Positions 5,279 to 8,866 of a stretch of DNA of 8,866 nt are shown one piece after another; positions within the stretch are counted from its first letter, which is position 1; every line of letters begins with the position of its first letter. Location: the NCBI GenBank assembly GCA_964569295.1, contig CAZMVU010000203.1, positions 1 to 8,866 of the forward strand, in the 5' to 3' direction. The position numbers and the translations under genes were made by a program. Below the pieces are notes generated by a model. It had not been told where the DNA came from. It did no database searches and worked only from the letters and a program-made list of their open reading frames with translations. This DNA comes from CAZMVU01 sp964569295 (lineage in GTDB: Bacteria; Hydrogenedentota; Hydrogenedentia; Hydrogenedentales; JAGMZX01).

Positions 5279-8163
5279 GGGGCCTTCTCTTTTAGTTGCG
5301 CGTTTTCCCGGACAAGTGCGCCGTAATAGCGGTAGCGGCGGCTCACCCGGTTCACGAGGGTGCTGTACTCAAAACGCGCTTCGTCGAGGCGGCCAGCCTC
5401 GGCCAGCCGGCGCGCGTACATGTGCTGGACAATCGGCTCCCGGCGCGCCTGCACGGCGGTACTGGCAAGTGCAAGGGCTTCCTCGGCACGGCCGCTTTGT
5501 GCGAGCACTTCCGAGCGCCGGGCCTGGGCCATGGGACGCATGTCCTCCGGCAGCTTGCTTGAGGCAGCCGCGAGGCACTGGTCCGCGTTTTCGAAGCGTT
5601 GCGACACCAGAAACACCTCGCCCAGGTGAAAGAGCACCGCCCCTTGCGTTGCCGCAGGGAGCTGCGTGGCATTCATGACATCCACCGCGAAGTCCGCCAT
5701 CCAGCTCAGTTCCCGGGCAATGGTTTGCGCCGCCATGGTCTCCGCACGCTGGTGGACGAAAGCGGCCAGGCGGGCCGCGCACTCGGCGAGGTCGTCGTCC
5801 TTGGCATTGCACAGGCAGCGCAGAATGGCCAGCGCGCCGCCGTCCGATTCGCCGGGGGCGTTCGAGGAGACGGCGGCCACCTGGTCACACAACCCCGCCA
5901 CACGCTCCGCACTGGGCAGGGTCAGCATGTACTCGCCCCAGAGGCGCATGGCGTCAGGGGCCGTGGCAATACCCGAAGCCAGCGCCTGGCGCGCACGCTC
6001 GTTGCGCGCTTGCTCGCGGTAGACCACACCCAGGTGCCAGGCCACGTCCACGATCGCCTCCTTCGGCGGGGGCGTCTGATCGCGCAGGCGTGCCCGGGCG
6101 CGGAGAAGCGCGTCAACGAGGGCCTTGTAGTCGTTTGTTTCCGAAGCCAACCGGTGGAAGTGCGTCCACAATTCCGCGTCGGCCGGGTCGGATTCAGCGG
6201 CCAGCCGAAAAGCGCGTTTCGCCTCGGCCGTGTTGCCGGCAGCGTGGTAGGCGAGGGCGGCGCGGCGCTGGAGGCTGGCGCGGTTATCCGCTCCTTGCAC
6301 GACGGCCTGCGCGTACGCATCCGCCGCGGCGGCCCAGTCCTCGCGCGCATCCCGGCCCTGCTGTTCACGATGGAGGGCACGCATTGTGTGCACACGCCCG
6401 CGCATTTCCGAATGAGCGGGCAGGGGCGCGCACAGTTCGCCAAGGCGCGCGAGCACGGCCTCGGCCGACGCGAGGTTTTTGTCGACCTGTTCCGGCTGAT
6501 TCTCGAGGGCGTTCTGGGCGCGGCCCAGGTAAGCACCGGCACGTTGGGCAAGCGCGCGCACGTCCGTGGCGCCGGGGCGGGCGACATATTCCGTACGTTC
6601 GAGGGCGCGGCCGTAGGCGCCGCTCTGGAGGTCGAAGTAGGCGAGGTACGTGTGGAACCGGCGGTCCCAGGGGGCGAGACGGTGACCGCGTTCGAGGGAG
6701 CCATAGGCCAGGCGCTGGTTGTGCTCCGCCTGCTCTCTATTGCCCGCTTCCCGGTAATAGGTCATACGGAACCGGGCGGATTCTGCGGCCTGGTAGTAGG
6801 TTTCCACGCGGAAGAAGCGCACCCCGGCGTAGGCGTTGACGCACGCCAGCGCCGCCAATGCCGCACACCCGGCCGCTCGCACGGCTCGCCGCGGCACGGG
6901 CGGGCAGACCGTGATGCCTGTGAGGATACCCAGCAACAGAAAGAAAAGTGTGCTCGAAACCGGCACCCGCAGGTTGAACCCGAATAGCGCGTCAATGAAA
7001 ACGGCGCCGGTACACGCCGCCACAAGCAGGCCCAAGTGGCTGCGGCGCGGGTCTTCGCTGCGCGTCATCGCCAGGCTGCGCAGCAAGGCGAACAGGAAGA
7101 TGGCCAGCAACACGGCGGCCGCGGCGGCCCCCGCGTCGATAGCCGTCTCCATGAGTTCGTTGTGCACATGCATATTCTTCTTGCCCGCCGTGGCGAACCA
7201 TTGCTGTTCGTAGGGTGTCCAGTACGCGGCGTTCTCGATGGCGTACGCTCCCGGACCGAACCCGAGCGCCGGGCGTGCCCCCATCATGCGGCCCGCACTG
7301 TAGTAGCCGTTCCAGCGCAGCAGAAGCGAGGAGTCGAGGGGGAGCAAAGCGCCGTGGCGCTGGTAGTGCATGGTGGCGGCGCCCACGGCCGCGCCGGCGC
7401 CCAGGAGACCGGTGATAATCAGGACCGTGGTGGCGAGGCGCACCGGCTGGCGTATGCCCGGACGCAGCAGCAGGGTCACCACCACGAGCAAGGCCGCGCC
7501 CACAAGGGCCAGCGGCGCCGCACGCACTTCGGTATAGTAAAGGTGCGTGACCATGATGAGCGCCGGCGCGAGGTACCATGGATTGCGCAACGCCATGAAT
7601 ACCGTGATGAGCAGCGCAATCACGAGTGTGTGGCCGGCGAAATTCGGATTCGCGTAGGTGGCGGGCAGACCCCGGTATTCCTCGAGTTCCGTGCTCGACC
7701 AGGGGAACGGGTCGGGCAGGCCGGTGGCCTGGTAGAGGCCGTAGCAGCTCGATATCGTGACGGCGGCCACCATGCAAGCAAGCAGCGGGTATGCCTGCGC
7801 CGGTTGCCGGTAGGCTTGTGAGGCGAACAGCAGGAGCATGGCGAGGGTGATGAAGTGGCGCGTATGCGCGAGGCCGTGCGCCGGGTGATCGGAGAAGAGC
7901 GCGGCCAGCAGATACAGCGCGATCGAGGCGCCCATGAACAGGCTGAGGGGCGCCTTGAACCGGGGTGCGGGCCCGCCCAGCAACACCGTCGCCAGCCCCG
8001 TCACAGCCAGCACCACGAGGGTGAGATCTGTAATGAGCGTCTTGATTGGCCCAGCCGGATCGTGCGTACCTGTATAAAGGGCGAGCACAAGGGCAAACAC
8101 ATAGATGCTGAACACGGCGCGCATAATGCGTGCGCCCGCGTGGTCTTGCGGAATAGTGCTCAT
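5275..8163 (-). CDS. O-antigen ligase (Wzy_C)-like membrane protein with C-terminal TPR domain
   Basis: The 962-residue protein has roughly a dozen transmembrane helices between residues 14 and 446, then a soluble helical region to the end. The membrane part matches the WaaL/Wzy_C family: YANPNFAGH at 170-178 opening a helix, an Arg in TEVRAAP (214), and a large loop at about 264-343 with GARPALGFGPGAYAIE and the hallmark HNELME (334-339), containing the conserved His. These enzymes transfer or polymerise lipid-carried glycans outside the inner membrane, or glycosylate proteins (PglL/PilO type). The C-terminal half carries TPR-like units, clearest near 633-660, 705-735, 845-870 and 878-935, as in TPR-fused members of the family. 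ATG 8163 has AAGGA 3 bases upstream. The ATG at 8262 has no close ribosome binding site and adds a polar, unlikely N terminus; ATG 8124 (right before the first membrane helix) is a further option. First gene of the operon. Substrate unknown; ligase, polymerase and protein glycosyltransferase cannot be told apart here. Confidence 0.85.
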   Translation of the reverse strand: MSTIPQDHAGARIMRAVFSIYVFALVLALYTGTHDPAGPIKTLITDLTLVVLAVTGLATVLLGGPAPRFKAPLSLFMGASIALYLLAALFSDHPAHGLAHTRHFITLAMLLLFASQAYRQPAQAYPLLACMVAAVTISSCYGLYQATGLPDPFPWSSTELEEYRGLPATYANPNFAGHTLVIALLITVFMALRNPWYLAPALIMVTHLYYTEVRAAPLALVGAALLVVVTLLLRPGIRQPVRLATTVLIITGLLGAGAAVGAATMHYQRHGALLPLDSSLLLRWNGYYSAGRMMGARPALGFGPGAYAIENAAYWTPYEQQWFATAGKKNMHVHNELMETAIDAGAAAAAVLLAIFLFALLRSLAMTRSEDPRRSHLGLLVAACTGAVFIDALFGFNLRVPVSSTLFFLLLGILTGITVCPPVPRRAVRAAGCAALAALACVNAYAGVRFFRVETYYQAAESARFRMTYYREAGNREQAEHNQRLAYGSLERGHRLAPWDRRFHTYLAYFDLQSGAYGRALERTEYVARPGATDVRALAQRAGAYLGRAQNALENQPEQVDKNLASAEAVLARLGELCAPLPAHSEMRGRVHTMRALHREQQGRDAREDWAAAADAYAQAVVQGADNRASLQRRAALAYHAAGNTAEAKRAFRLAAESDPADAELWTHFHRLASETNDYKALVDALLRARARLRDQTPPPKEAIVDVAWHLGVVYREQARNERARQALASGIATAPDAMRLWGEYMLTLPSAERVAGLCDQVAAVSSNAPGESDGGALAILRCLCNAKDDDLAECAARLAAFVHQRAETMAAQTIARELSWMADFAVDVMNATQLPAATQGAVLFHLGEVFLVSQRFENADQCLAAASSKLPEDMRPMAQARRSEVLAQSGRAEEALALASTAVQARREPIVQHMYARRLAEAGRLDEARFEYSTLVNRVSRRYRYYGALVRENAQLKEKAP

Positions 8164-8310
8164 GCGTCCTTGTATAGCATGCGGGGCGGGTCCAGGCAAA
8201 ATGCGCTGCGGCCGCAGCACTTGTTCCGGCCATCGGCCCAGGCCATCCCCATCCGCCGTCATTTTAGTGCGTCACGCCTGGACTCCTGCAAAAAAAGAAC
8301 AAGAAGTTTC
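8164..8310. other. Upstream region of the operon, no separate gene seen
   Basis: The ligase frame stays open to an ATG at 8262, but without a ribosome binding site. Between there and repeat B only an A-rich tract (8290-8310) stands out. Its AAAGAACAAGAAGT at 8294-8307 recurs as AAAGAACAACAAGAAGT at 8838-8854. Confidence 0.5.
8171..8199 (-). promoter_or_regulatory. Possible promoter of the ligase/TPR/beta-helix operon
   Basis: On the minus strand TTGCCT (8199-8194), 17 bases, and TATACA (8176-8171) form a fair sigma70-like pair. The expected start would be near 8164, right at ATG 8163, so the transcript would be almost leaderless and the AAGGA before that ATG would be partly untranscribed. 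A true start further upstream is as likely. A perfect 14-bp palindrome, GCTGCGGCCGCAGC at 8205-8218, lies just upstream and could be a regulator site or chance in GC-rich DNA. Confidence 0.25.
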
Positions 8311-8538
8311 GTAATGCTTTAACCGTAAGGGCGCAAGCGAGCGCACCTGTTTCGTCAGTCTGCACCGTGATAGCGAATACCGATGTGGGGCCGGGATACG
8401 CAGACCGTTGGCGCAACTTTGGAGTGCGGTGGCTTGCCATCGTTTTTGCGCACGTGGGCTGAAGTGTGTGTGATCGTCCAAGGCGGGCGAGAAACCGCAC
8501 GCAGTCGCCAGCGGTGTCCTTGAATCCTTCTCGGGCTC
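8311..8538 (+). repeat. Dispersed repeat, copy B (inverse of copy A)
   Basis: This copy is the inverted counterpart of bases 1-227, with only a few length changes and substitutions spread along it. Its final 37 bases (8502-8538) are identical to the reverse complement of 1-37. The hairpin of copy A is slightly damaged here (GCGGTGGCTTGCCATCG at 8426-8442). Sequence after 8538 cannot be compared because copy A is cut by the window edge. The open frames that cross it in both directions show no domain and change with each copy, so I treat it as non-coding. Confidence 0.85.
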
Positions 8539-8577
8539 GTGAGCAGGTCACTTGGGCTGGAGGCCACGAGGCTTTTT

Positions 8578-8762
8578 TCTCCCGGCTTGCGCGCCAGCGT
8601 CTACCCACGGCCTTGGCAGGAAAAGCGGTGGCAAGCCATCGCACTCCAAAGGGCGCGTACATCGTGCTTCATAGGGACAGCGGTTGGGCCCGAACCGCTC
8701 CCAGCGCCGATACCGGGGAGCCCAATGAAGAGACAGCCCACGGCAAACGGCTAAAGAACTAC
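8578..8762 (-). repeat. Diverged repeat, copy C (same orientation as A)
   Basis: This copy matches copy A at both ends and in the core, but not in the middle. TCTCCCGGCTTG (8578-8589) corresponds to TCTCCCGCCTTG at 49-60. The hairpin GCGGTGGCAAGCCATCGC with CTCCAAAG (8625-8650) corresponds to 96-122. CGGCTAAAGAACTAC (ending at 8762) corresponds to the end of copy A at 227. The lengths between these points are close (185 and 179 bases), which supports common descent. The middle is unrelated and contains its own hairpin, GCGGTT-7-AACCGC, at 8680-8698. Confidence 0.6.
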
Positions 8763-8866
8763 CTGTGCATTGATGGGGCGGCCCCCTTCGTGATGCCCTG
8801 TCACTTATGCTTTGGTGCCTTAGGCACTGACTCGTATAAAGAACAACAAGAAGTGATTCGGGCACC
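8763..8866. other. Right edge, no gene seen
   Basis: No credible coding frame is present; a minus-strand frame of 105 codons (8865-8548) crosses copy C and has no domain or ribosome binding site. A small hairpin GTGCC-TTA-GGCAC lies at 8815-8827. The A-rich motif shared with 8294-8307 is at 8838-8854. Confidence 0.4.

Noticed and set aside
5599..6987. Plus-strand open frame of 462 codons opposite the ligase-TPR gene
   Set aside because: It is antisense to a convincing Wzy_C-TPR protein, has Arg/Gly/His-rich composition typical of complementary high-GC codons, and has no domain or ribosome binding site.
8264..8662. Minus-strand frames of 69-132 codons across repeats B and C
   Set aside because: They are translations of repeat sequence (with KRWQATALQ-like peptides) that change with each copy; no domain seen.
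1..8866. CRISPR array, tRNA or rRNA gene
   Set aside because: No regularly spaced short repeats, cloverleaf with a plausible anticodon arm, or rRNA-like sequence was recognised on reading; the repeats present are few, long and diverged.

Overview
The window looks like an accessory stretch of a high-GC, Gram-negative-like, free-living bacterium with many carbohydrate-related genes and dispersed repeats. The mix (a sialidase-fold BNR protein, a secreted parallel beta-helix protein, an O-antigen-ligase-type membrane protein fused to TPRs, and GC-rich 'gcggtggcaagccaccgc' repeats) resembles what I recall from Planctomycetes/Verrucomicrobia/Hydrogenedentes-type genomes. That assignment is inference; no rRNA or other marker gene is present.

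Layout, left to right. Bases 1-227 are one copy (A) of a dispersed repeat. Bases 224-850 hold a minus-strand BNR-repeat protein remnant that is broken at both ends; its stop codon lies inside repeat A. Bases 855-1268 hold a plus-strand helix-turn-helix protein that looks 5'-truncated, preceded by a cluster of GC-rich palindromes. Bases 1283-2822 (minus) are a two-gene toxin-antitoxin-like module. The upstream gene encodes an Xre HTH fused to an ImmA/IrrE zinc peptidase, and the overlapping downstream gene encodes a PIN-domain ribonuclease. A strong sigma70-type promoter (TTGACA-17-CATAAT) lies upstream, bracketed by a perfect 9-bp inverted repeat that is a good candidate autoregulatory operator. 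Bases 2878-3168 are non-coding.

Bases 3169-8163 (minus) form a tight three-gene operon, read from right to left: a 962-residue Wzy_C/O-antigen-ligase-like polytopic protein with a long C-terminal TPR region, a membrane-anchored TPR protein (ATGA overlap), and a secreted right-handed beta-helix protein 37 bp further on with a strong ribosome binding site. Together they suggest assembly or transfer of a surface glycan, or glycosylation of envelope proteins, with a secreted carbohydrate-active partner. Substrates cannot be read from the sequence.

Bases 8164-8866 contain no credible gene. They hold repeat copy B (8311-8538, the inverse of A) and a diverged copy C (8578-8762, same orientation as A). 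A and B therefore form a roughly 228-bp inverted repeat enclosing nearly the whole window. The HTH/toxin-antitoxin stretch (about 920-3130) is visibly poorer in GC than the operon beside it. With its two gene remnants and flanking repeats, it looks like a recombination-prone, horizontally acquired patch.
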